A stretch of 64,000 bases of DNA. Source: Micromonospora coriariae. Its GTDB lineage: Bacteria; Actinomycetota; Actinomycetes; Mycobacteriales; Micromonosporaceae. Under the pieces are notes generated by a model. That model made no database searches and was not told the origin of the DNA. It saw nothing but the letters and a program-made list of their open reading frames with translations. Below, one piece after another: positions 41,721-50,068 of this stretch (positions are counted from its first letter, which is position 1; each line of letters starts with the position of its first letter). The translations under genes and the position numbers were made by a program. Where the stretch lies: positions 868,001 to 932,000 of the forward strand of contig NZ_LT607412.1 of NCBI RefSeq assembly GCF_900091455.1, written 5' to 3'.

Positions 41721-43762
41721 GTGCGCAGAGTACGCCGTACCGCCATCGCGGCCCTGGTGGCCGCGACGGTGACGACCGGGCTCGCGATGCCCGCCCAGGC
41801 GAAGCCGCGACCGGACCGGACATTCGACGTGCAGGCCCACCGCGGGGGCCTCGGGCTGCGGGTGGAGAACACCCTCGCCTCCTTCGGCAACGCCCTCCAG
41901 CTCGGGGTGAGCACCCTCGAACTGGACGTGCAGATCACCGAGGACGGTCAGGCCGTGGTCACCCACGACCGGAAGGTCACCGGCACCAAGTGCGTCGACA
42001 CCACCCCGGTGTCGCCCGGTGACCCGGAGTTCCCGTACGTCGGGAAGTACATCAACACGCTCACCCTGGCCCAGGTGCGAACCCTCGACTGCGGTTCGAA
42101 GACGCTGGCGGACAAGCCCGGTCAGCTCGCCGTGCCGGGTGCCCGGATGCCGCTCCTTCGTGAGGTGTTCGCGCTGGTCAACCGCTACCAGGCGAAGGAC
42201 GTGAAGCTCAACGTCGAGACCAAGGTGGAGGCCGGGGCGCTTAGCGAGACCGCGCCCCGCGAACAGTTCGTCCGGGTCACCGCGGCCGAGATCCGCGCTG
42301 CCGGGCTGCTCAGGCAGGTAACCATCCAGAGCTTCGACTGGGGCGCTCTGATGCGCATGCGCCAGGTCGAGCCGAAGCTCCCGTTGGTCGCGCTGACGAA
42401 CTACGACTTCCTCCAGACCGGCCAGCCGGGTGCCTCGCCGTGGCTCGGCGGGCTGGACATCGACGACTTCGGCGGCGACCCGATCCGGGCGATCCGCAGC
42501 TTCGGCGCCAGCGCCTTCTCCCCCGTGCACGGCTCCCCGCAGAACGGCAGGTTACCGACCCCGGCTACAAGCCGTACGTGACGAAGGAGATGGTCGCCCA
42601 GGCGCACCGCTACGGGATCAAGGTGATCCCGTGGACGGTCGACGACCTGCCGACCATGGCCAAGCTCGTCGACGACGGCGTGGACGGGATCATCACCGAC
42701 TACCCGGACCGGCTGCGCGCCCTGCTGGCGCAGCGCGGCTACCGGCTGCCGAAGGCGTACGCGGCGCCGTTCGACATCCAGGCGCACCGCGGCGGTCGGG
42801 CCACCCGGCCGGAGAACACCCTGCCCGCATTCGCGGACGCGCTGGCCAACCGGGCCATCTCCACCCTTGAGCTGGACACCGGGGTGACCGCCGACGGCAA
42901 GCTCGTGGTGCTGCACGACCGGACCGTCAACGGCTCACACTGCGTCGACACCGCCCCGGCACACCCCGGTGACCGGCAGTTCCCGTACGTCGGCAAGCCG
43001 GTGCACGAGCTGACCCTGGCGCAGCTCAAGACCGTGGACTGCGGCACGAAGACGCTGCCCGAACTGCCCGCGCAGGTGCCCGCGCCGGGTGCCCGGATTC
43101 CCACGCTTGATGAGGTCTTCGCCCTGGTGAAGGCGAGTGGCCGCAGCGACATCGGGATGAACATCGAGACGAAGATCAGCCCGGTGGTGAACGACACCGA
43201 GCCGTACCGCAGCTTCACCCGCAAGCTGGTCGGCGCGATCCAGCGGGCCGGCTTCACCGACCGGGCCACCATCCAGTCGTTCGACTGGCGCACCATCACC
43301 TACGCCCGGCAGCTCGACCGCCGGATCGGCACCGTCGGCCTGGTCTGGCAGTACGGCCCGGCCGAGTGCGCCACGCTCGCCGACGAGTGCTCGCTCGAGG
43401 CGGTGTACGGCGACCCGTCGGTGAAGAGCCCGTGGACCGGTGGGCTGGACTGGTGGAAGTCCCAGGACCTGGGCAGGCTGACCCGCGCCGCGGGCGCCGG
43501 CACGGTGTCGGCGAACTGGCAGGTGCACGACCCGCATCAGGGCACCGTCGCCTCGCCCGACTGGTACCTGCGGGAGAACCCGGCATACTTCCACGGACCG
43601 GACGTCCGCACCCTCCAGACGCGGTACGACCTGAAGGTGATCCCGTACACCGTCGACGACGCCCGGGTGATGCAGCGGGTCATCGACCTCGGCGTCGACG
43701 GCCTCATCACCGACGACCCGGATCTGCTGGTGAGCGTCGCGGTCCGCAACGGCCTGCGCTGA
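41721..43762 (+). pseudogene. Tandem glycerophosphodiester phosphodiesterase, split by a frameshift
   Basis: Two complete GDPD domains in one secreted protein. A GTG at 41721 (GGAGGGG upstream) begins a signal peptide (TAIAALVAATVTTGLAMPAQ). Domain 1 has FDVQAHRGG, ENTLASF, TLELDVQ and VVTHDRK; domain 2 (from about 42770) has FDIQAHRGG, ENTLPAF, TLELDTG and VVLHDRT. The frame breaks near 42549 in SPVHGSPQNG: the first frame ends at 42581, while the other continues VTDPGYKPYVTKEMV to 43762. One added base (AGG to AAGG) would restore 680 residues. Such enzymes release glycerol-3-phosphate from lipid or teichoic-acid headgroups. It is a broken gene or a sequencing error. Confidence 0.82.
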
Positions 43763-43765
43763 GCG

Positions 43766-43807
43766 CACCCGACCGCCGACCGGGATCTTTTTGCCGGCGG
43801 TCGGGTG
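43766..43807 (+). terminator. Terminator after the GDPD gene
   Basis: A perfect 13-bp stem (43766-43778 with 43795-43807) with a 16-base loop containing TTTTT, immediately after the stop codon. Confidence 0.6.
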
Positions 43808-43935
43808 TTACCTGCTCGGCGGGCTCGGGTAGTCGGGGGGTGTCCCCGCCGTGAACACGAACCGTGCCGTGGCCGAAACGCGGTAGCGGGGCGAGGGAAT
43901 GCAGGTACGACTCATCGCATCCTGAGGAGGACCAG

Positions 43936-44313
43936 ATGAGCACGCAGGCTGCTTCCACCCGGCCGACGAACCGGCCGACGTCGGACGTCCAGAACCCGGC
44001 GTCGATGCAGAACACGCAGACTCGGCAGATGCCGGTCATGCAGGACGGGCGCCGCAACGACATGCAGGCACCCGGTACGGAGACCAAGCAGGCGTTCAAG
44101 ACCACCGAGTTCTGGATCTATCTGATCGCGGTGGCCGCCGTACTGGGCGCGTCGCAGGTTGTCGGGAAGAACTCCGCCGGAGTGGACATCTTCCGGGCCG
44201 ACAACGCCTGGTTCCTGATCACCCTGCTGACGCTGGGTTACCTCGGTAGCCGCGGACTGGCCAAGGCCGGCAGCAACCACCGCAGCGGTGAAGAGCGCAA
44301 GGCCCGGCACTGA
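43936..44313 (+). CDS. Small two-span membrane protein
   Basis: A 125-residue protein: a Gln/Asn/Met/Thr-rich disordered N-terminus of about 50 residues (NPASMQNTQTRQMPVMQDGR), then two hydrophobic segments (TEFWIYLIAVAAVLGASQVV and NAWFLITLLTLGYLGSRGLA) and a basic tail. The ATG at 43936 has a perfect GAGGAGG ribosome site 5 bases upstream, which suggests strong translation. Not assigned to a characterised family. Confidence 0.78.
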   Translation: MSTQAASTRPTNRPTSDVQNPASMQNTQTRQMPVMQDGRRNDMQAPGTETKQAFKTTEFWIYLIAVAAVLGASQVVGKNSAGVDIFRADNAWFLITLLTLGYLGSRGLAKAGSNHRSGEERKARH

Positions 44314-44337
44314 CCGGGTAGGCGGTAGCACAACGCG

Positions 44338-44373
44338 CAGTGGCCTCCGGGAGATTCCTCCCGGAGGCCACTG
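44338..44373. terminator. Bidirectional terminator
   Basis: A perfect 16-bp stem (44338-44353 with 44358-44373) with loop ATTC between the convergent membrane protein gene and spo0M. Confidence 0.75.
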
Positions 44374-44387
44374 TCGCGTCTGGACGG

Positions 44388-45350
44388 CTACTCGCCGCCG
44401 AAGTCACCACCGAAGTCGCCGCCAAAGTCGCCCTCGAAGGCGTCCTCGATCATCTCGCCGGCGATCATGCCGCCGGCCACGCCGAGCGCCGCACCGGCCA
44501 CCATGCCGCCCATCCCGTGTCCCCGGCCGTGGCCGTGCCCGTGACCCGGGCCGAAGCCCTGCGCGCGCAGGCTGCCGTAGCGGGAGGTGGTCTCGCGCAG
44601 CCAGCCGTCGACCACCTGCGCCCAGTCGACGCGGTCGACGTCGGCGTGCGACACCTGGTACCGGCCGAACGCGTCGTGCCCGGCGCTGAGGAAGCCGCCG
44701 CGCTTGTCGCACTCCAGGATCACGTCCGCCCCGCGCTGGTTGGTCACGAAGGTCAGCTCGACCTCCCGGATCGTGCTGGCGTACTGCGGCGAGGCGAAGA
44801 ACTCGATCTCCTGGTAGAACGGCAGCGTCTGCTGGACCCCCCGGATGTGGCCGCGCTCCAGATCGGCGTGCTTGAACCGGAAGCCGAGCCGCTGGAACGC
44901 CTCCAGAATCCGCTCGTGCACCGGCAGTGGATGCACCGCCACCTGGTCCAGGTCGCTCTTGTCCACGGCGCGGGCCACCGCCAGCTCGGTGCGCAGGCCC
45001 ATCGTCATGCCGTGCAGGCGCTGGCCGTACACGTCGGTGATCGGCGTTTCCCACGGCACCGGCAGCTGGAACGGCAGCGAGAGCTGCTGCTTCGGCGCGA
45101 GCTGGATCGGGCCGCTGACGGCCATCCGGTGAAACTCCATGGTGCCCGCGTACTCGGTGTCGTGTCCCTCGACCTCGACCCGGGTGACCAGGCCGATCAC
45201 CACCTGCTCGATGGCCGCCGGGCTGTCACCGCCGACGAGGTTGACCTGCCCGTCGAGGGTCAGGCCAGGCCGGGTGTTGGGGTTGGTCAGCACGGTGTCC
45301 ACGCTGGGACCGCCGACACCGAACGCGCTCAACATCTTCTTGAAGACCAT
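44388..45350 (-). CDS. spo0M: Spo0M-like arrestin-fold protein
   Basis: A 320-residue protein with the SpoOM/arrestin-like beta-sandwich over about residues 1-235 (VFKKMLSAFGVGGPSVDTVL, PGLTLDGQVNLVGGDSPAAI, LPFQLPVPWETPITDVYGQR). Spo0M affects sporulation control and cytoskeletal organisation in Bacillus; actinobacterial roles are unclear. The C-terminus is unusual: a His/Gly stretch (GPGHGHGHGRGHGMGG) that could bind metal, an Ala/Gly-rich hydrophobic segment, and three GDFGG repeats. The ATG at 45350 has AGGAG 6 bases upstream. Confidence 0.88.
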   Translation of the reverse strand: MVFKKMLSAFGVGGPSVDTVLTNPNTRPGLTLDGQVNLVGGDSPAAIEQVVIGLVTRVEVEGHDTEYAGTMEFHRMAVSGPIQLAPKQQLSLPFQLPVPWETPITDVYGQRLHGMTMGLRTELAVARAVDKSDLDQVAVHPLPVHERILEAFQRLGFRFKHADLERGHIRGVQQTLPFYQEIEFFASPQYASTIREVELTFVTNQRGADVILECDKRGGFLSAGHDAFGRYQVSHADVDRVDWAQVVDGWLRETTSRYGSLRAQGFGPGHGHGHGRGHGMGGMVAGAALGVAGGMIAGEMIEDAFEGDFGGDFGGDFGGE

Positions 45351-45493
45351 CGGAACTCCTGTGCGACAGCCGACCGCTCCACCATGGAGTCGGACGTTGA
45401 CTCGTGGGCACCCTATCCAGGGGCCCTGTGAGATGGCTGTGAAGTACTGGCGGTGAGCACCCTGTGTCGCCGTGTCGGCGCGCTGGGGTCATG

Positions 45494-46276
45494 TCAGCGG
45501 CTCGCACGTCGCCGGAACAGCACGCCGGACGCGGTCACACCCACCACCAGGAACCCGACGGCCCAGGCGAGCGCGGCCGGGGCCGACTCGGCGGCCGGAC
45601 CGCCCACCAGCAGCCCACGAACCGTCTCGACAAGCGGCGTCATCGGCTGGTTGCGGGCGAACCCCTGGAGGAAGTCCGGCATCGTCTCCGGTGGCACGAA
45701 CGCGCTGCTCACGTACGGCAGGAACAGCACCACGAAGGAGAACGCTCCGGCCGCCTCCGCGTTCGTCACCAGCAGGCCGAACGCGGCCGACAGCGCTGAT
45801 ATCCCGCACATGAACAGAGCCAGCAGCCCGAGCAGGGCCACCCAGTCGAGCACCGAGGCCGTCGGCCGGAAGCCGAGAAGGAGAGACACCGCGACCACGA
45901 TGGCCGTCGAGACCAGGTTGCGCGCCACGCTGGCCACGATGTGCCCGATCAGCACCGCCGAGCCGAGGACCGGCAGCGAACGGAGGCGGGCGACCATTCC
46001 GGTGGTCATGTCCTGGTTCACCCCCACGCCGGTGGAGGCGGAGCCGAAGGCCGCGCAGATCAGCACGATCCCCGGCACGACATAGGTCAGGTACCGGGTG
46101 CCCGTCTCGATCGCGCCACCGAAGACGTAGACGAACGCCAGCAGGATCAGCACCGGCAGCAGGATCGCGGTGATCAACGCGTCGACGCTGCGTAGCGATC
46201 GTCGCAGACCGCGACCGACCAGCGCGCCCACGTCCACGAGCGCGCCGGGCATCCGGGTCAGCTCGGGGGCGGTCAT
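45494..46276 (-). CDS. ABC-2 type drug exporter permease (DrrB-like)
   Basis: A 260-residue permease with six predicted spans (ALITAILLPVLILLAFVYVF, YVVPGIVLICAAFGSASTGV, NLVSTAIVVAVSLLLGF, LLGLLALFMCGISALSAAFG, FVVLFLPYVSSAFVPPETMP, ALAWAVGFLVVGVTASGVLF). The DrrB-type EAA-like loop is MTTGMVARLRSLPV. Its ATG overlaps the stop of the ATPase gene by 4 bases, so the two form one operon controlled by the divergent TetR gene. It probably exports a hydrophobic drug or antibiotic. Confidence 0.9.
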   Translation of the reverse strand: MTAPELTRMPGALVDVGALVGRGLRRSLRSVDALITAILLPVLILLAFVYVFGGAIETGTRYLTYVVPGIVLICAAFGSASTGVGVNQDMTTGMVARLRSLPVLGSAVLIGHIVASVARNLVSTAIVVAVSLLLGFRPTASVLDWVALLGLLALFMCGISALSAAFGLLVTNAEAAGAFSFVVLFLPYVSSAFVPPETMPDFLQGFARNQPMTPLVETVRGLLVGGPAAESAPAALAWAVGFLVVGVTASGVLFRRRASR

Positions 46277-47289
46277 CGGGTCACCGCCACGGCCGGCGGC
46301 TGGCCGCCCTGCGGCTGCTCGGTCAGCGGCTGCTCGGTCAGCGGCTGCTCGGTCAGTGCGAGGAACACCTCATCGAGCGTGGGCCGGTGCAACGCGAGCC
46401 GCTCCACCTCGACGCCCCGGGCGTGGAGCAGGCCGAGCAGGTCCCGCACTGCCGCCGCGCTGCCGTCGGTGGGAACGTGCACGGACAGCGTCTCCGCGTC
46501 CTCCCGGATGGGTACCGCGGTCGCGGCGAGTAGCGGCACGGCGCGGGCGAGCGTACCGGCGTCGGGAAGGAAGAGCTGCGCCGTCTCGCCGCCGATCCGG
46601 GCCTTGAGCTGCTCGGCGGTTCCCTCGGCCACGACCCGGCCGCCGTTCAGCACGGTGATCCGGTCCGCCAGCCGGTCCGCCTCCTCCAGGTACTGGGTGG
46701 TCAGCAGGACGGTGACGCCGGCAGCGGCCAACTCCCCGATCGAGCCCCAGACGTCGCGGCGGCTGCGCGGGTCCAGCCCGGTGGTCGGCTCGTCGAGGAA
46801 CAGGACCCGAGGCTCGACGACGAGGCTCAGCGCGATGTCCAGCCGGCGGGCCATGCCCCCGGAGTAGGTCGACACCCGCCGCCCGCCGGCCGCGGCCAGC
46901 TCGAAGCGGTCGAGCAGTTCGTCGGCTCGGGCCCGCGCCGCAGCCCTGGTCAAGTGGCGTAACCGACCCATGAGGACCAGGTTCTCGCGGCCGGTCAGCA
47001 TCTCGTCGACCGCCGCGTACTGGCCGGTGAGGCTGATCGAGCGGCGCACCGCCGCCGGCGCGGACACGACGTCGTGCCCGGCCACCACCGCCCGGCCGCC
47101 GTCTGGACGCAGCAGCGTGGAGAGCACCTTCACCGCCGTCGTCTTTCCGGCCCCGTTCGGCCCCAGCAGCGCCGCGACGCTGCCGCGGTCGACCCGCAGG
47201 TCAACCCCATCGAGTACGGCGATACCGCCGAACCGCTTCGTGACTGATTCAAGTTCAACTGTGTATGCCATAAACCGAGTGTATGCCAT
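46273..47289 (-). CDS. ABC exporter ATPase (DrrA-like)
   Basis: A 338-residue ATPase: Walker A LLGPNGAGKTT, signature STYSGGMARRLDIALSL, Walker B VLFLDEPTTGLDPRSRRD, and the DrrA-type C-terminal domain ending in RPTLDEVFLALTEQP. Three LTEQP repeats extend the tail. The start is ambiguous: ATG at 47289 (6 bases after TATACC, leaderless) or ATG at 47271. Both begin MAYT because the operator GTGTATGCCAT is duplicated within the coding start. It forms an operon with the DrrB-like permease. Confidence 0.92.
   Translation of the reverse strand: MAYTRFMAYTVELESVTKRFGGIAVLDGVDLRVDRGSVAALLGPNGAGKTTAVKVLSTLLRPDGGRAVVAGHDVVSAPAAVRRSISLTGQYAAVDEMLTGRENLVLMGRLRHLTRAAARARADELLDRFELAAAGGRRVSTYSGGMARRLDIALSLVVEPRVLFLDEPTTGLDPRSRRDVWGSIGELAAAGVTVLLTTQYLEEADRLADRITVLNGGRVVAEGTAEQLKARIGGETAQLFLPDAGTLARAVPLLAATAVPIREDAETLSVHVPTDGSAAAVRDLLGLLHARGVEVERLALHRPTLDEVFLALTEQPLTEQPLTEQPQGGQPPAVAVTR
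46312..46356. repeat. 15-bp tandem repeat in the DrrA-like gene
   Basis: The unit GGTCAGCGGCTGCTC is present in two full copies (46321-46350) with partial copies on both sides; in the coding frame it gives LTEQP repeats. The copy number is likely variable by slippage. Confidence 0.75.
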
Positions 47290-47293
47290 ACAC
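47261..47293. promoter_or_regulatory. Twin TetR operators between the exporter and its regulator
   Basis: GTGTATG-C-CATACAC (47279-47293) is a perfect 7-bp inverted repeat; GTGTATG-C-CATAAAC (47261-47275) is the same with one change, 18 bases away. They overlap the start of the ATPase coding region and lie next to the divergent TetR gene promoter (TATAGG, 47298-47303), so one repressor could shut both. Confidence 0.7.
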
Positions 47294-47314
47294 CAGGTAT
47301 AGGATCAACCCCTC

Positions 47315-48049
47315 ATGGAACGCGCGATGTCACCGCTCGAGGCGGTCTGGACGGCCAAGCCCGCCCCGGAGGCACGGGAGGGGCTGTCGCTGGCGCGCAT
47401 CGTCGGCGCCGCGATCGAGGTAGCCGACACCGACGGCCTCGTCGCCGTGTCGATGAGCCGGGTCGCCAAGAGCCTCGGGTTCACCACGATGTCGCTCTAC
47501 CGGCACGTCGCGAACAAGGAAGAGCTGATCCTGCACATGCAGGACGCCGCCGTCGGCCCCCCGCCGGCGGACCTGTTGACGGGCCAGGGCTGGCGGTCGG
47601 ACCTGGACCGCTGGGCCTGGGCGGCGGTCCGGAAGCTCCGCAGCCACCCGTGGATCCTGCAGACGCTGTCGATGTTCGGCCCGCCCGCCACCCCGCACCA
47701 GCTCAGCTGGTTCGAGTACGGCCTCCGCGCCCTGGGCCCGACTCCGCTCGACGAGAACGAGAAGGTGTCGGCCATCCTGCTCATCCAGGCACACAGCTTC
47801 GCCGACCTGACGTTCCACGCGGCCGGTGCGCCCACCGCGATCGCCGATGCCGACCCTTACGAGACGCTCTTCACCCGGATCATCGATCCGGCCCGGTTCC
47901 CCGCACTGATGGCCGCGTTCAGCGGCGGCGGCTTCGCCACAACCGACGACCCCGAGGCCGACCGGGACTGGCTGTACCAGTTCGGCCTGCAACGGATCCT
48001 CGACGGCGTCCAGGTCCTCATCGAGCAACGTCTCCCCGGGGAAGCCTGA
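47315..48049 (+). CDS. TetR/AcrR family regulator of the DrrAB-like exporter
   Basis: A 244-residue TetR protein. The HTH is at residues 25-70 (LSLARIVGAAIEVADTDGLV, AVSMSRVAKSLGFTTMSLYR, HVANKEELI); the C-terminal part (WAWAAVRKLRSHPWILQTLS, FEYGLRALGPTPLDENEKVS) is the TetR_C domain found beside drug exporters. It is divergent from the exporter operon, with twin operators between them, and is expected to repress it until the exported drug binds. Confidence 0.92.
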   Translation: MERAMSPLEAVWTAKPAPEAREGLSLARIVGAAIEVADTDGLVAVSMSRVAKSLGFTTMSLYRHVANKEELILHMQDAAVGPPPADLLTGQGWRSDLDRWAWAAVRKLRSHPWILQTLSMFGPPATPHQLSWFEYGLRALGPTPLDENEKVSAILLIQAHSFADLTFHAAGAPTAIADADPYETLFTRIIDPARFPALMAAFSGGGFATTDDPEADRDWLYQFGLQRILDGVQVLIEQRLPGEA

Positions 48050-48067
48050 AACCCCACACCTTCCGTT

Positions 48068-48147
48068 GTTGATCCACTCGACATCAGCGATATCGGGGTA
48101 TCCCGGTCGGCGGAAACCCCGATATCCGCGATACCGAGTCGATCAAC
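48068..48147. repeat. 80-bp REP-like imperfect palindrome
   Basis: GTTGATC (48068-48074) pairs with GATCAAC (48141-48147), and inner blocks such as CGATATCGGGGT pair with ACCCCGATATC, so nearly the whole 80 bases can fold into one long hairpin. It lies between convergent genes (tetR and folD) and could serve as a terminator. GATATCGGGGT-type palindromes recur between genes in Micromonosporaceae as far as I recall; this is the only copy noticed in the window. Confidence 0.6.
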
Positions 48148-48210
48148 TAATGCCGCCACCAGGAAGGGTGCCAGTGCGGACCATGTCTGCCTGCCGACGC
48201 TCCCTAGGGC

Positions 48211-49098
48211 CTAGCCAACCTGACGCTCGGCGGCGGCGACGGCGTTGCGGAAGAGCATGGCCACAGTGGTGGGGCCCACCCCGCCGACTCGGGGGGTGAT
48301 CGCCCCGGCGACCTCCGCGCACGTCTCGTCGACGTCCGGCAGCAGCCGCCGGCCCGCGTACCGCACGCCACCGCCGATGACGACGGCCCCCGGCTTGACG
48401 TGCTCGGGCTGGATGATGCCGGGTACGCCGGCGGCGGCGATCAGGATGTCGGCTCGGCGGGTGTACCGGGGCCAGTCCGCGACGCCGGTGTGCACGACCG
48501 TGACGGCCGCGTTGGCGGTGGGGCGCTTCTGGGCTAGGAGGGTCGCGAGTGGCCGCCCGAGCGTGGCGCCCCGCCCGAGGATGACCACCTCGCGTCCGGA
48601 GACCGGAATGCCGTGGTGGGCCAGCAACGCCTCGATGCCGGCCGGCGTGCAGGGCACCGGACCCGGCAGCCCGAGTGCGAGCCGACCCAGGTTCAGCGGA
48701 TGCATGCCGTCGACGTCCTTGTCCGGGTCGATCCTCTGCAAGGCCGCGTCGTAGTCCAGGTGGTCGGGGACCGGGTACTGCACGAGGATGCCGTGCACGG
48801 CGGGATCGGCGTTGAAGGCGGCGATCACCTCGTGGAGTTGTTCCTGCGTGGCATCGGCGGGCAGGTGGCGGTGCGGCGAGGCGAAGCCCAGCTGGGCGGC
48901 CTGGCGCTGCTTGATGCCGATGTAGCCGGCACTGGCGTCATCGTCGCCGACCAGAACGGTGGCCAGGGCCGGGACGACGCCCGCGGCGCGGAGCACGGCC
49001 ACCCGCTCGGCAACGTCGGCGAGGACCGCGTCGGCCACCGGCTGACCCGGCAGCAGGGTGGCAGTGCGCGGGGTGGTCTGCTCATCGGTTGACGGCAT
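48211..49098 (-). CDS. folD: Methylenetetrahydrofolate dehydrogenase / cyclohydrolase
   Basis: A 295-residue bifunctional enzyme interconverting methylene-, methenyl- and formyl-tetrahydrofolate in one-carbon metabolism. The catalytic Tyr and Lys are in SAGYIGIKQR; substrate motifs HGILVQYPVP and DPDKDVDGMHP and the cofactor motif VILGRGATLGRPLA are present, followed by GGGVRYAGRRLLPDV. The ATG at 49098 has GAGGAG 5 bases upstream; a longer frame exists but is arginine/serine-rich. The glycine replacing serine in GRGATLG suggests the divergent actinomycete FolD group; it may be a second copy. Confidence 0.92.
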   Translation of the reverse strand: MPSTDEQTTPRTATLLPGQPVADAVLADVAERVAVLRAAGVVPALATVLVGDDDASAGYIGIKQRQAAQLGFASPHRHLPADATQEQLHEVIAAFNADPAVHGILVQYPVPDHLDYDAALQRIDPDKDVDGMHPLNLGRLALGLPGPVPCTPAGIEALLAHHGIPVSGREVVILGRGATLGRPLATLLAQKRPTANAAVTVVHTGVADWPRYTRRADILIAAAGVPGIIQPEHVKPGAVVIGGGVRYAGRRLLPDVDETCAEVAGAITPRVGGVGPTTVAMLFRNAVAAAERQVG

Positions 49099-49255
49099 GG
49101 CTCTCCTCGGCGCGGAAGCCCAGGCGGTCGACCCCCGCGATGAGCTCCCCGATGGTTCTGCCATCCCAGGTGCCGCCAGTCGCGTCGCCGCCCATTCTGC
49201 CCGACGAACCGGGCACCGGGCCAACCGGCCGGGCCCGTGGCCAGCGGTCGGGCCG

Positions 49256-50032
49256 TCAGCCGGCCTGGACGACGATCAGCTCGCCGACCTGCTCGCCGAT
49301 CGCGGTACGTGCCTCCGCCGGCAGCCCGACGTCGGTGATCAGCACGTCGGCGGCCTCCAACGGGGCGATGGTGGCGATGCCGATGGTCTCCCACTTGGTG
49401 TGGTCGGCGAGCACCACCAGCCGGCGGGCGGCGCCGATCAGGCAGCGGTTCACGCCGGCCTCCAGCAGGTTCGGCGTGGTGAAGCCGGTCCGTGGGCTGA
49501 GCCCGTGCACGCCGAGGAAGAGCAGGTCGACGTTGAGCGCGCTGATCGCCGCCTCGGCCACCGGCCCGGTCAGCGCGTCCGACGGAGTACGGATGCCGCC
49601 GGTGAGCACCACCGTCTGGTCGGCGCGCGGATTCTGGTAGAGCGCGTCGGCCACCGGGATCGAGTTGGTCACCACGGTCAGCCCTCGTACGTCGGAGAGC
49701 AGCGTGGCCAGCGCGGCGGTGGTGGTGCCGGCGGAGAGCGCGATGGCCATCCCCGGCTCCACCATGGTCGCCGCCCGCTCGGCGATGGCCCGCTTCTCCG
49801 CCTGCTGGCGGATCGACTTCGCGGCGAAGCCGGGCTCCTCGGCGGAGCCCGGACCGGCCAGCGTCGCGCCGCCGTGCACCTTGTCCACCAGCCCGCGTTC
49901 GGCCAGCACCTCCAGGTCGCGCCGGATCGTCATGTCGGACACGCCGAACCGGCTGACGAGCTGGCTCACCCGTACGCCGCCACGCTGGCGGATCAGATCG
50001 AGAATGGCGGTCTGCCGCTGCTGGGCGAGCAC
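49256..50032 (-). CDS. DeoR/GlpR family transcriptional regulator
   Basis: A 258-residue sugar-responsive repressor: N-terminal HTH (AQQRQTAILDLIRQRGGVRV, SQLVSRFGVSDMTIRRDLEV) and a sugar-phosphate binding domain with AIALSAGTTTAALATLL and LTVVTNSIPVADAL. Signature residues K and D of the effector site are visible in AEKRAIAERA and VDLLFLGVHG. It is 36 bases downstream of the GH42 gene on the same strand and probably controls that gene and the divergent importer operon in response to a phosphorylated galactose-type sugar. Confidence 0.92.
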   Translation of the reverse strand: MLAQQRQTAILDLIRQRGGVRVSQLVSRFGVSDMTIRRDLEVLAERGLVDKVHGGATLAGPGSAEEPGFAAKSIRQQAEKRAIAERAATMVEPGMAIALSAGTTTAALATLLSDVRGLTVVTNSIPVADALYQNPRADQTVVLTGGIRTPSDALTGPVAEAAISALNVDLLFLGVHGLSPRTGFTTPNLLEAGVNRCLIGAARRLVVLADHTKWETIGIATIAPLEAADVLITDVGLPAEARTAIGEQVGELIVVQAG

Positions 50033-50068
50033 CTGGGGAACCTCCTTCGCGCCGTGACTGTCACCGGG

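Noticed and set aside
49099..49255. A folate riboswitch before folD
   Set aside because: The upstream sequence shows only a ribosome site and no structured aptamer.
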